From contig JAGYMV010000055.1 of NCBI GenBank assembly GCA_018400355.1, positions 1-5,763 of the forward strand: DNA of 5,763 nucleotides, read 5' to 3'. This document shows, one piece after another, positions 1 to 5,763 of the stretch. Position 1 is the stretch's first letter; every line of letters starts with the position of its first letter. Both the position numbers and the translations under genes were made by a program. Source of the stretch: Wenzhouxiangella sp. Its GTDB lineage: Bacteria > Pseudomonadota > Gammaproteobacteria > Xanthomonadales > Wenzhouxiangellaceae. The notes under the pieces were generated by a model. The model was not told where the DNA came from, ran no database searches, and saw only the letters and a program-made list of their open reading frames with translations.

Positions 1-1685
1 GGTGCGGCAATGGTGGAGATGCCTTCGGCGAGTCGGTCGACATAGAAAGAGACTGGGTCACTGTAGCCACGAATCCGTTGATCAATTTCTGCTTTGACCA
101 GCTCGGGTTGGCTCTCGTGATTGAGCAAAGCCAAGGGATGGATGCCAATCATTCGGTTAATGATGAACTCCAATCGCGCCAATCCGATCCCGTGGTTTGG
201 GATTTGTGCAAAATCAAACGCGCGGTCGGGGTTGGCGACATTCATCATGACTTTGAGTGGCGCTTCGGGCATTTCATCCATGGAATCTTCAGCCACACTG
301 AAAGGCAGGGCACCTTTGTACACATAGCCGGTATCGCCCTCGGAGCAGGCGACCGTGACCACCGCTTCGTGGGGGATGGATTGTGTGGCATCACCACAAC
401 CCACCACAGCGGGGATGCCGAGCTCTCGGGCGATGATGGCGGCATGACAGGTGCGACCCCCGCGATTGGTGACAATGGCCGAGGCCCGTTTCATCACAGG
501 CTCCCAGTCGGGGTCGGTCATGTCGGTGACCAACACATCCCCAGGCTCGACTTCATGAATGGCCTCAAGTGTTTGAATCACGCGGGCGCGGCCGGTGCCG
601 ATTCTTTGGCCGATGGCCCGACCTTGGGTCATGACCTCGCCGGTTTCTTCTAGCTTAAACCGCTCCATGGTTTGGTCGGTTCGGCTCTTGACCGTCTCGG
701 GACGGGCCTGCAGGATATAGAGCTCACCTGTGAGGCCATCTTTGCCCCACTCGATGTCCATGGGTCGTCCGTAATGGTCTTCGATGGCCAACGCCATCTG
801 ACCCAATTCGGTGACTTCGTCGTTGGAGAGCGAGAAGTCGTTGGCCAAATCGGCTGGCGTGTCTTCAACCACCACACCGCGGTCTGGGTGGTTGATCATG
901 CGAGTGGCCTTTGAGCCCAATGTTTTCCGCAACAAAGCCGGCTTTTGTTTGCGCAGGTTGTCTTTAAACAAATAAAACTCATCGGGATTGACCGCACCTT
1001 GCACCACGCTTTCGCCCAAGCCATAGCTCGAGGTCACAAACACAACGCCGCGGTAACCCGATTCGGTGTCGAGTGTGAACAACACACCGGCTGCGCCTTG
1101 ATCGGATCTCACCATCAGTTGGACGCCAGCAGACAAGGCGACATCGTGGTGATCAAATCCGTGGTGAACGCGATAAGCAATGGCTCGGTCGTTGTACAAA
1201 CTGGCAAAAACGGCGTGGAGTTTTTCTAAGACATCGTCAATGCCTCGGACGTTTAAGAAGGTTTCTTGTTGACCGGCAAACGACGCATCGGGTAGGTCTT
1301 CGGCGGTGGCAGAGGACCGAACGGCAACGGCCATGTCATCACCGTATTGCGCGCTCATTTTGGCAAAAGCCTCGGTGATGGCGGTTTGCAATGGGCCCTG
1401 CAAGGGGGTTTCCATGATCCATTGACGGATCTCTTGTCCGGCTTGGGCCAGTGCGCGTGTGTCCTCGGTATCCAAAGAAGCCAAGCGGTCTTGGATTTTG
1501 CCCGCCAATCCCGATTGGTCGAGGAACTCACGAAAAGCATCGGCTGTGGTGGCAAACCCGCCGGGTACGCGCACGCCAGCATCAGCCAGATGGCCAATCA
1601 TTTCCCCCAAAGAAGCATTTTTCCCACCAACCTTTTCAAGGTCGTTCATGCCCAGCTGATCTAGCCACAGGATATACTCAGTCAC
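1..1685 (-). CDS. ppsA: Phosphoenolpyruvate synthase (pyruvate, water dikinase), C-terminal part missing
   Basis: Cytoplasmic gluconeogenic enzyme: ATP + pyruvate + water gives PEP + AMP + phosphate through a phosphohistidine intermediate. Reading the minus strand from a GTG at 1685 gives 561 uninterrupted codons before the left edge; E. coli PpsA is 792 aa, so about 70 percent is present. The N-terminus contains [19 protein letters not shown], typical of the family. The nucleotide-binding domain (PPDK_N type) includes [19 protein letters not shown] from residue 123, then [17 protein letters not shown] and DIEWGKDG...[14 protein letters not shown]. The swivelling phosphohistidine domain carries [17 protein letters not shown] with catalytic H414 (codon 446-444) and T412, equivalent to E. 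coli H421 and T419; the latter is the residue PpsR phosphorylates. Most of the PEP/pyruvate-binding barrel lies outside the window. The GTG start is chosen because homology begins within a few residues of it and no start codon lies in frame in the 54 bases upstream; an AGGG lies 11 bases before it. It is divergent from ppsR. Confidence 0.97.
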   Translation of the reverse strand, partial: MTEYILWLDQLGMNDLEKVGGKNASLGEMIGHLADAGVRVPGGFATTADAFREFLDQSGLAGKIQDRLASLDTEDTRALAQAGQEIRQWIMETPLQGPLQTAITEAFAKMSAQYGDDMAVAVRSSATAEDLPDASFAGQQETFLNVRGIDDVLEKLHAVFASLYNDRAIAYRVHHGFDHHDVALSAGVQLMVRSDQGAAGVLFTLDTESGYRGVVFVTSSYGLGESVVQGAVNPDEFYLFKDNLRKQKPALLRKTLGSKATRMINHPDRGVVVEDTPADLANDFSLSNDEVTELGQMALAIEDHYGRPMDIEWGKDGLTGELYILQARPETVKSRTDQTMERFKLEETGEVMTQGRAIGQRIGTGRARVIQTLEAIHEVEPGDVLVTDMTDPDWEPVMKRASAIVTNRGGRTCHAAIIARELGIPAVVGCGDATQSIPHEAVVTVACSEGDTGYVYKGALPFSVAEDSMDEMPEAPLKVMMNVANPDRAFDFAQIPNHGIGLARLEFIINRMIGIHPLALLNHESQPELVKAEIDQRIRGYSDPVSFYVDRLAEGISTIAA

Positions 1686-1724
1686 TGGATGGTTTTCCCT
1701 TGCTTTTGTGTTGAACCAGTGACT
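1680..1724. repeat. 9-bp perfect inverted repeat in the ppsA/ppsR divergent region
   Basis: AGTCACTGG at 1680-1688 is the exact reverse complement of CCAGTGACT at 1716-1724, with a 27-base spacer. The left arm contains the ppsA GTG start codon (1685-1683). The right arm directly abuts the candidate ppsA -10 box, so it covers the expected transcription start. The arms could be paired operator half-sites, or in a ppsA transcript starting further upstream a hairpin that pairs the start codon and leaves the AGGG in the loop. No function is demonstrated. Confidence 0.5.
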
Positions 1725-1730
1725 ATTGTA
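1725..1730 (-). promoter_or_regulatory. Candidate -10 box of ppsA (TACAAT)
   Basis: On the minus strand TACAAT matches the sigma-70 -10 consensus at 5 of 6 positions, about 40 bases before the ppsA GTG. A start site about 7 bases downstream would give a 5' leader of roughly 33 bases containing the AGGG ribosome binding site. No good -35 hexamer is seen; the best is GTTTCA at a 16-base spacing (3 of 6), lying in the first codons of ppsR. The same TACAAT sits in an 11-base string that recurs before carA. Inference from sequence only. Confidence 0.35.
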
Positions 1731-1735
1731 AACCC

Positions 1736-1741
1736 AGAGGG
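1736..1741 (+). promoter_or_regulatory. Ribosome binding site of ppsR
   Basis: AGAGGG ends four bases before the ATG at 1746. It decides the ppsR start: the frame is open further upstream to an ATG at 1689, but that start lacks a binding site and would add 19 residues not found at the start of PpsR proteins. Confidence 0.7.
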
Positions 1742-1745
1742 CGAA

Positions 1746-2576
1746 ATGAAACGAACTGTGTTTTTTGTCTCAGACGGGACCGCGATCACAGCTGAGACTT
1801 TTGGTCACAGCTTGCTGACCCAGTTTGCCGATCTTGAGTTTCGTCAAATTAGGCTGCCATTTGTGGACACACCCTCCAAGGCCCGTGACAGCGCTGAGTT
1901 GATTAATCGGGCGACCGAGGCCAGTGGGGAGTCCAGTCTGGTTTTTTCCACCACGGTGGACCCTGAAATTACTCAGATCATTTCTAAAAGTGATGCTCAA
2001 GTCTTTAATTTGTTTGATCATTTTTTGGTAGAAATCGAAAAATCTTTGGGTCGGCCAAGAAAGCCCAGCGTCGGCCGTGCCCATGGCATGGGCGATCGCA
2101 CCGTCTATGAAGACCGAATGGAGGCCACCAACTACGCCTTAACCCACGACGATGGCATCAGCCAGAAGATGGACCAGGCCGATGTGATTTTGGTGGGTGT
2201 GTCTCGCTCGGGTAAAACGCCCACGTGCTTGTATATGGCGCTGCACTATGGCCTCAAAGCCGCCAATTACCCACTGACAGAAGAAGACCTCGAGCAACCC
2301 CGGTTGCCAGATTTCCTGCGCCAACACAAGAAAAAGCTGTTTGGCCTGACCATTGAGCCCGAGCGCTTGAGTAAGATCCGTGAGCTTCGCCGGCCCAACT
2401 CGCGCTATGCCTCGCTGAAACAGTGCCGGTATGAGGTGGAAGCAGCCGAGGCCTTGCTCCGCTCTGAGGGTGTTCCACAGCTTTCATCAACAGGCTCATC
2501 CATTGAAGAGCTGGCCAGTCGCATCCTCTTAAGTCAGGGGCTTCATCGCGAAGACCTCGAAAGCGCTTCACCTTGA
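1746..2576 (+). CDS. ppsR: PEP synthase regulatory protein: ADP-dependent kinase / phosphate-dependent phosphorylase (DUF299)
   Basis: Bifunctional cytoplasmic enzyme. In the characterised family it uses ADP to phosphorylate the threonine beside the catalytic histidine of PEP synthase, inactivating it, and uses inorganic phosphate to reverse this. The product is 276 aa against 277 in E. coli PpsR. It begins [20 protein letters not shown], the family's N-terminal signature, and carries the nucleotide-binding loop [10 protein letters not shown] at residues 151-160, followed by [13 protein letters not shown] and KAANYPL segments. The middle contains HGMGD and [17 protein letters not shown], and the C-terminal part has the conserved [10 protein letters not shown] pattern. 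The related kinase for pyruvate phosphate dikinase (PDRP) has the same fold, but the divergent neighbour is a PEP synthase, so PpsR is the better call. The target threonine is present as T412 of that neighbour. The next gene follows within 20 bases, suggesting joint transcription. Confidence 0.96.
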   Translation: MKRTVFFVSDGTAITAETFGHSLLTQFADLEFRQIRLPFVDTPSKARDSAELINRATEASGESSLVFSTTVDPEITQIISKSDAQVFNLFDHFLVEIEKSLGRPRKPSVGRAHGMGDRTVYEDRMEATNYALTHDDGISQKMDQADVILVGVSRSGKTPTCLYMALHYGLKAANYPLTEEDLEQPRLPDFLRQHKKKLFGLTIEPERLSKIRELRRPNSRYASLKQCRYEVEAAEALLRSEGVPQLSSTGSSIEELASRILLSQGLHREDLESASP

Positions 2577-2579
2577 GTT

Positions 2580-2588
2580 TGCTATAGT
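2580..2588 (+). promoter_or_regulatory. Candidate extended -10 promoter before the DUF1249 gene
   Basis: TGCTATAGT combines an extended -10 TG dinucleotide, one base, and TATAGT (5 of 6 to consensus). Transcription would begin around 2594-2596, at or next to the ATG at 2596, giving a leaderless or nearly leaderless message. No recognisable -35 hexamer lies 16-18 bases upstream. Short AT-rich matches of this sort occur by chance, so this is tentative. Confidence 0.3.
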
Positions 2589-2595
2589 GCCCACC

Positions 2596-3075
2596 ATGTT
2601 AACCAAGCTAGAGATTCAGCGCCCACAAGTGCAAAAGCTGGCACGCCAACTGCCGAACTTGCACGCAGCCATCTATGGCGCGTTGAGCTTGTTGTTGCCC
2701 GATCAGCTCAGCCGCGCGGATTGTTTGGTTTCCAAAGTACCGAGCAGCCCAGATTTGTACCTCAACGTGCTCGAGCGGCATGACTACACCTCGTATTTGC
2801 AGCTGACCTACGTGTTTGCCGACACCCAAATTCAAAACCCCAATGCCTACATCCGGATTTATCATGATGCGCATTTGGCTGAAGCCACCGCATTTAGCCC
2901 TGAGCAGGGCATTCAGCGATTTGCAGGCCCCGAATTGCCGATTCATGGGCAAGTGGTGCGCAGTTGGCGTTTGAATCGGGCCCTAGTCAAGTGGCTGGAC
3001 TTTTTATTGACGCAGGGTCACGGCGTGTCGACTTTTGCAACCACCGACGAAATCCCCGACTTTTTGGCGATATAG
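2596..3075 (+). CDS. DUF1249 (YqiB-like) family protein, function unknown
   Basis: The product is 159 aa, soluble in appearance, with no signal peptide or membrane segment. It resembles the gammaproteobacterial DUF1249 family, of which E. coli YqiB (about 140 aa) is a member: an N-terminal LPNLHAAIYGALSLLLP segment in place of the family's start, DYTSYLQLTYVF in the centre, then IRIYHDAHLAEA (the family's V-R-YHDA--AE signature), and a C-terminal LNRALVKWLDFLLTQGHG matching the N-FL--WL----GHG-type ending. No catalytic motif can be named. Two starts are possible: GTG at 2587 (three residues longer, GAG nine bases before it) and ATG at 2596. I prefer the ATG because a TATAGT box overlaps the GTG; neither has a strong ribosome binding site. 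It lies 19 bases after the ppsR stop. In E. coli yqiB sits near cpdA and nudF, so this location is different. Confidence 0.85.
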   Translation: MLTKLEIQRPQVQKLARQLPNLHAAIYGALSLLLPDQLSRADCLVSKVPSSPDLYLNVLERHDYTSYLQLTYVFADTQIQNPNAYIRIYHDAHLAEATAFSPEQGIQRFAGPELPIHGQVVRSWRLNRALVKWLDFLLTQGHGVSTFATTDEIPDFLAI

Positions 3076-3099
3076 CTGGTTCGCACCTCGCGGTTTGTT

Positions 3100-3105
3100 T
3101 ACAAT
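3100..3105 (+). promoter_or_regulatory. Candidate -10 box of the carAB operon (TACAAT)
   Basis: TACAAT (5 of 6 to the sigma-70 -10 consensus) lies 51 bases before the carA start in the 81-bp gap after the DUF1249 gene. A start near 3112 would give a leader of about 45 bases. No convincing -35 is seen: TTCGCA at 3080-3085 matches 4 of 6 but at a spacing of only 14. The leader holds a weak possible stem (AGGGG 3119-3123 with TCCCT 3131-3135) and no clear terminator, leader peptide or ArgR box. Confidence 0.35.
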
Positions 3106-3142
3106 AGACATCCGGATAAGGGGTATTTCATCCCTGTCAACC

Positions 3143-3148
3143 GGAGGT
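3143..3148 (+). promoter_or_regulatory. Strong ribosome binding site fixing the TTG start of carA
   Basis: GGAGGT is a near-perfect Shine-Dalgarno sequence ending eight bases before the TTG at 3157. No ATG or GTG in frame lies at a suitable distance, and homology to CarA begins right after this TTG, so the rare start codon is well supported. Confidence 0.85.
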
Positions 3149-3156
3149 CTCAAACT

Positions 3157-4296
3157 TTGTCCCATTTAAAGGCGATATTGGCACTAGAAGACGGTCAGCT
3201 GTTTTCTGGTGTGGGTTTTGGCGCGCCCGCCGCATTGACGGGCGAGGTGGTGTTCAACACCGCCATGACAGGCTACCAAGAGATCCTGACAGACCCCAGT
3301 TATGCGGGCCAGTTGGTGACACTCACAGCCGCCCATGTGGGCAACACAGGCGTCAACCCTTTCGATCAAGAATCAGATCAAATGCACTGCATGGGTTTGA
3401 TCGTTCGCGACCACCCCAGGCTGCATCGCTCATGGCGTGCAAAGACATCGTTGGATCAATTTCTCAAAGACCATGGACGTTCTGGAATTTCTGAAGTGGA
3501 CACTCGGTCCCTCACGCGTCACCTTCGCCAAGTGGGGGCGTTGAATGGCTGTTTAATGGTCGGCGAGTCCATTGATGCCGAGCAAGCCTTAGAAAAAGCC
3601 CGCGCTTGTCCGCCCATGCAGGGTTTGGATTTGGCCAAGACCGTGTCTACCTCAGCGCCCTTTGAGTGGCGCGAGGGGGCAGTGGACTTGACTGCTCCTG
3701 GCTGTGTGGGGCAGGTGCCAGAGGCCAAGCATCATGTGGTGTGTGTGGACTACGGCACCAAGCGCAACATTTTGCGTTTGCTGGTTCAGGCCGGTTGTCG
3801 GGTGAGCGTGGTCCCGGCGCAATGGACATTTGATCAGATCATGGCACTCAAGCCCGATGGTGTTTTGTTGTCTAACGGCCCAGGTGATCCAGAGCCGTGC
3901 CAGTACGCCATTGATCTGGTGTCTGAACTGTTGGCGCACTCGGTGCCTACCTTTGGTATTTGTTTGGGGCATCAATTGTTGGCCTTGGGCGCAGGCGCGA
4001 AAACCACCAAGATGAAGTTTGGGCACCATGGGGCCAATCACCCCGTGCGCGATGCGTCCACGGGTGAGGTGTTTATCACCAGCCAAAACCATGGGTTTTG
4101 TGTGGATGAGCGCGATCTCCCTTCGCATGTGATCCCCACACACCATTCATTGTTTGATGGAAGCATCCAAGGCATTCGCATTGAGGGCAAACCGGCGATG
4201 GGGTTCCAGGGCCATCCCGAAGCGAGCCCCGGGCCGCATGATTTGTATCCCTTGTTTGGTCAGTTTGTTGAGTGGATGGAGTCACAGCATGCCTAA
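3157..4296 (+). CDS. carA: Carbamoyl phosphate synthetase small (glutamine amidotransferase) subunit
   Basis: Hydrolyses glutamine and channels ammonia to CarB for carbamoyl phosphate synthesis, the shared first step of pyrimidine and arginine synthesis. The product is complete at 379 aa (E. coli 382). The N-terminal CarA domain begins [10 protein letters not shown] and includes [21 protein letters not shown] (about residues 29-49) and the [14 protein letters not shown] segment. The class I amidotransferase domain runs from about residue 192 ([16 protein letters not shown]), with SNGPGDP at 239-245 and the nucleophile elbow GICLGHQ with C269. The rest of the triad is in [12 protein letters not shown]353 and E355. 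All three numbers equal those of E. coli CarA, so no net insertion or deletion precedes them. It starts at TTG behind a strong ribosome binding site and overlaps carB by 8 bp. Many gammaproteobacteria have dapB directly upstream; here it is a DUF1249 gene. Confidence 0.98.
   Translation: MSHLKAILALEDGQLFSGVGFGAPAALTGEVVFNTAMTGYQEILTDPSYAGQLVTLTAAHVGNTGVNPFDQESDQMHCMGLIVRDHPRLHRSWRAKTSLDQFLKDHGRSGISEVDTRSLTRHLRQVGALNGCLMVGESIDAEQALEKARACPPMQGLDLAKTVSTSAPFEWREGAVDLTAPGCVGQVPEAKHHVVCVDYGTKRNILRLLVQAGCRVSVVPAQWTFDQIMALKPDGVLLSNGPGDPEPCQYAIDLVSELLAHSVPTFGICLGHQLLALGAGAKTTKMKFGHHGANHPVRDASTGEVFITSQNHGFCVDERDLPSHVIPTHHSLFDGSIQGIRIEGKPAMGFQGHPEASPGPHDLYPLFGQFVEWMESQHA
4278..4281 (+). promoter_or_regulatory. 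Ribosome binding site of carB inside the end of carA
   Basis: GGAG lies seven bases before the carB ATG at 4289, within the last codons of carA. With the 8-bp gene overlap this favours translational coupling, which would help keep the two subunits in equal amounts (inference). Confidence 0.6.
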
Positions 4297-5763
4297 AAGA
4301 AGCGACATAAAATCCATCCTCATTATTGGCGCAGGCCCCATCGTCATTGGGCAGGCCTGTGAGTTTGACTACTCCGGTGTCCAGGCCGTTCGCGCGCTGA
4401 GAGAAGAAGGTTATCGAGTCATTTTGGTCAATTCGAACCCAGCCACCATCATGACCGACCCAGAAGTGGCCGACGTCGTCTACATTGAGCCGATCCGCTG
4501 GCAAACGGTCAGGGAAGTCATCGCGAAAGAAAGGCCCGATGCGTTGTTGCCCACCATGGGCGGGCAGACGGCACTCAACTGCGCACTCGATCTGGATCGG
4601 GAAGGGGTGTTGGCCGAGTTTGGTGTGGAGATGATTGGCGCGTCTAAAAAGGCCATTGACATGGCCGAAGATCGCGAACAGTTTCGGGTGGCCATGGGAG
4701 AGATTGGCTTGTCTGTGCCGCGTGCTCGGGTGGCACATACCATCGAAGAAGCCATCGAGGTTCAAAAAGAGATTGGTTACCCCACCATCATTCGCCCCTC
4801 GTTCACTTTGGGCGGTTCGGGTGGTGGCATCGCTTATAACAGAGAAGAATTCCATGAGATCGTGACCCATGGGCTTGATTTGTCACCCACCTCAGAGGTT
4901 TTGCTGGAAGAATCTGTGCTGGGTTGGAAAGAGTTTGAGCTCGAAGTGGTCCGGGACCACACCGACAACTGCATCATTATCTGTTCGATCGAAAACATTG
5001 ACCCGATGGGGATCCACACAGGCGATTCGATCACGGTCGCGCCGGCTCAAACCCTAACCGATCGTGAGTATCAGGCATTGCGTAATGCCTCAATTGCCGT
5101 GTTGAGGAAAATCGGTGTGGACACTGGGGGCTCGAACGTCCAGTTTGCTGTCAACCCAGACGACGGCCGCATTGTGGTGATCGAAATGAATCCACGGGTG
5201 TCGAGATCATCGGCTTTGGCGTCTAAGGCCACAGGCTTTCCGATTGCGAAAGTGGCGGCCAAACTGGCGGTGGGTTATACCCTAGACGAACTTAAAAACG
5301 AGATCACCGGTGGGGCGACGCCTGCGTCATTTGAACCCACTTTGGACTATGTCGTCACCAAAATTCCACGCTTTGCTTTCGAGAAATTCCCGGCAGCCAA
5401 TGACCGCTTGACCACACAAATGAAATCTGTGGGAGAGGCGATGGCGATTGGCCGAACCTTTCAAGAATCCTTCCAAAAAGCATTGTGTAGCTTAGAGACT
5501 GGCCTGACGGGTCTTAACTCCCCGGAGCTTGTGGGCGAAGATCATGGCGACCTGGGTTGGCTCAAACGCGAGCTGTCGCAGGCCGGTCCGGATCGACTCT
5601 TGTATGTGGCCCAAGCATTTCGTTTGGGTATGTCCACAGATGAGATTCACCAACTGACACGGATTGATCCTTGGTTCGTAGACCAGATGATTGAGTTGGT
5701 GGAGATGGAAATCGAACTCAGTCAGCAGTCGTTGGCAGACATCACCCATCAGCAGATGCTGAG
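4289..5763 (+). CDS. carB: Carbamoyl phosphate synthetase large subunit, N-terminal part only
   Basis: Forms carbamoyl phosphate from bicarbonate, ammonia (from CarA) and two ATP. The first 491 codons are present and open to the right edge; the E. coli protein is 1073 aa. The start [21 protein letters not shown] is the family N-terminus. The carboxyphosphate half carries [23 protein letters not shown], the ATP-grasp loop [12 protein letters not shown] (169-180), and nucleotide or metal ligands R129, R169, E215, H243, Q285, E299 and N301 (in [11 protein letters not shown]). Each falls at the E. coli residue number, so this half looks intact and active. After about residue 400 the oligomerisation domain begins ([22 protein letters not shown], then [24 protein letters not shown]); it is more divergent from E. 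coli, as is usual there. The second, carbamate-phosphorylating half and the allosteric domain are outside the window, so effector response cannot be judged. Confidence 0.98.
   Translation, partial: MPKRSDIKSILIIGAGPIVIGQACEFDYSGVQAVRALREEGYRVILVNSNPATIMTDPEVADVVYIEPIRWQTVREVIAKERPDALLPTMGGQTALNCALDLDREGVLAEFGVEMIGASKKAIDMAEDREQFRVAMGEIGLSVPRARVAHTIEEAIEVQKEIGYPTIIRPSFTLGGSGGGIAYNREEFHEIVTHGLDLSPTSEVLLEESVLGWKEFELEVVRDHTDNCIIICSIENIDPMGIHTGDSITVAPAQTLTDREYQALRNASIAVLRKIGVDTGGSNVQFAVNPDDGRIVVIEMNPRVSRSSALASKATGFPIAKVAAKLAVGYTLDELKNEITGGATPASFEPTLDYVVTKIPRFAFEKFPAANDRLTTQMKSVGEAMAIGRTFQESFQKALCSLETGLTGLNSPELVGEDHGDLGWLKRELSQAGPDRLLYVAQAFRLGMSTDEIHQLTRIDPWFVDQMIELVEMEIELSQQSLADITHQQML

Noticed and set aside
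78..653. Plus-strand open frame of 191 codons
   Set aside because: Antisense to ppsA throughout the phosphohistidine domain; its composition (rich in G, H, D) is the complement of the real coding frame and it resembles no known protein.
1711..1724. Cra/FruR-like site (TTGAACCAGTGACT) near ppsA
   Set aside because: Only the TTGAA half resembles the Cra palindrome; the other half does not match. The inverted repeat with 1680-1688 explains the sequence better.
1700..1729. Plus-strand promoter for ppsR (TTGCTT, 18 bases, TATTGT)
   Set aside because: Matches only 3 of 6 and 4 of 6, and the TATTGT overlaps the complement of the stronger TACAAT box. ppsR must have a promoter nearby, but this one is not supported well enough to list.
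1689..1745. Longer ppsR start at the ATG at 1689
   Set aside because: The extra 19 residues do not look like a PpsR N-terminus, there is no ribosome binding site before it, and AGAGGG precedes the ATG at 1746.
3119..3135. Attenuator or terminator hairpin in the carA leader
   Set aside because: Only a 5-bp stem including one G-T pair, no T run after it, and no leader peptide with a run of relevant codons.
3122..3140. ArgR box upstream of carA
   Set aside because: TATTTCAT loosely resembles one half-site, but there is no second half at the required spacing.
4076..4870. Minus-strand open frame of 264 codons
   Set aside because: Antisense to the end of carA and start of carB, both of which match their families residue by residue at catalytic positions. 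A long shadow frame is expected from the codon bias.

Overview
The window holds conserved housekeeping genes of central carbon and pyrimidine/arginine metabolism. It has the look of a proteobacterial chromosome of moderate GC, most likely a gammaproteobacterium. Three things point there: a DUF1249 (YqiB-like) gene, a PpsA/PpsR pair of enterobacterial/pseudomonad type, and CarA/CarB proteins whose catalytic residues fall at the E. coli residue numbers. The genus cannot be fixed from the sequence alone. I see no mobile element, CRISPR array, tRNA or rRNA.

Layout. From the left edge to 1685, minus strand: ppsA (phosphoenolpyruvate synthase), lacking its C-terminal part, which lies beyond the window. 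1686-1745: a 60-bp divergent intergenic region with a candidate -10 box for ppsA and a 9-bp perfect inverted repeat whose distal arm covers the ppsA GTG start codon. 1746-2576, plus strand: ppsR, encoding the kinase/phosphorylase that inactivates and reactivates PEP synthase. 2596-3075: a DUF1249 gene close behind ppsR, of unknown function. 3076-3156: the carA upstream region, with a TACAAT -10-like box and a strong ribosome binding site. 3157-4296: carA, complete, TTG start. 4289 to the right edge: carB, overlapping carA by 8 bp and cut at about residue 491 of roughly 1070.

How the genes work together. PpsA makes PEP from pyruvate and ATP for gluconeogenesis, and PpsR switches PpsA off and on by phosphorylating the threonine two residues before its catalytic histidine. 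Both the histidine (H414) and that threonine (T412) are visible here. CarA and CarB form carbamoyl phosphate synthetase, feeding arginine and pyrimidine synthesis. Nothing in the sequence links the two pathways beyond neighbourhood, although an 11-base string containing the TACAAT box is shared by the ppsA and carA upstream regions.

I find no convincing undescribed system. The points most worth a second look are regulatory: the inverted repeat at the ppsA start, the shared promoter-like string, and a possible leaderless transcript for the DUF1249 gene.
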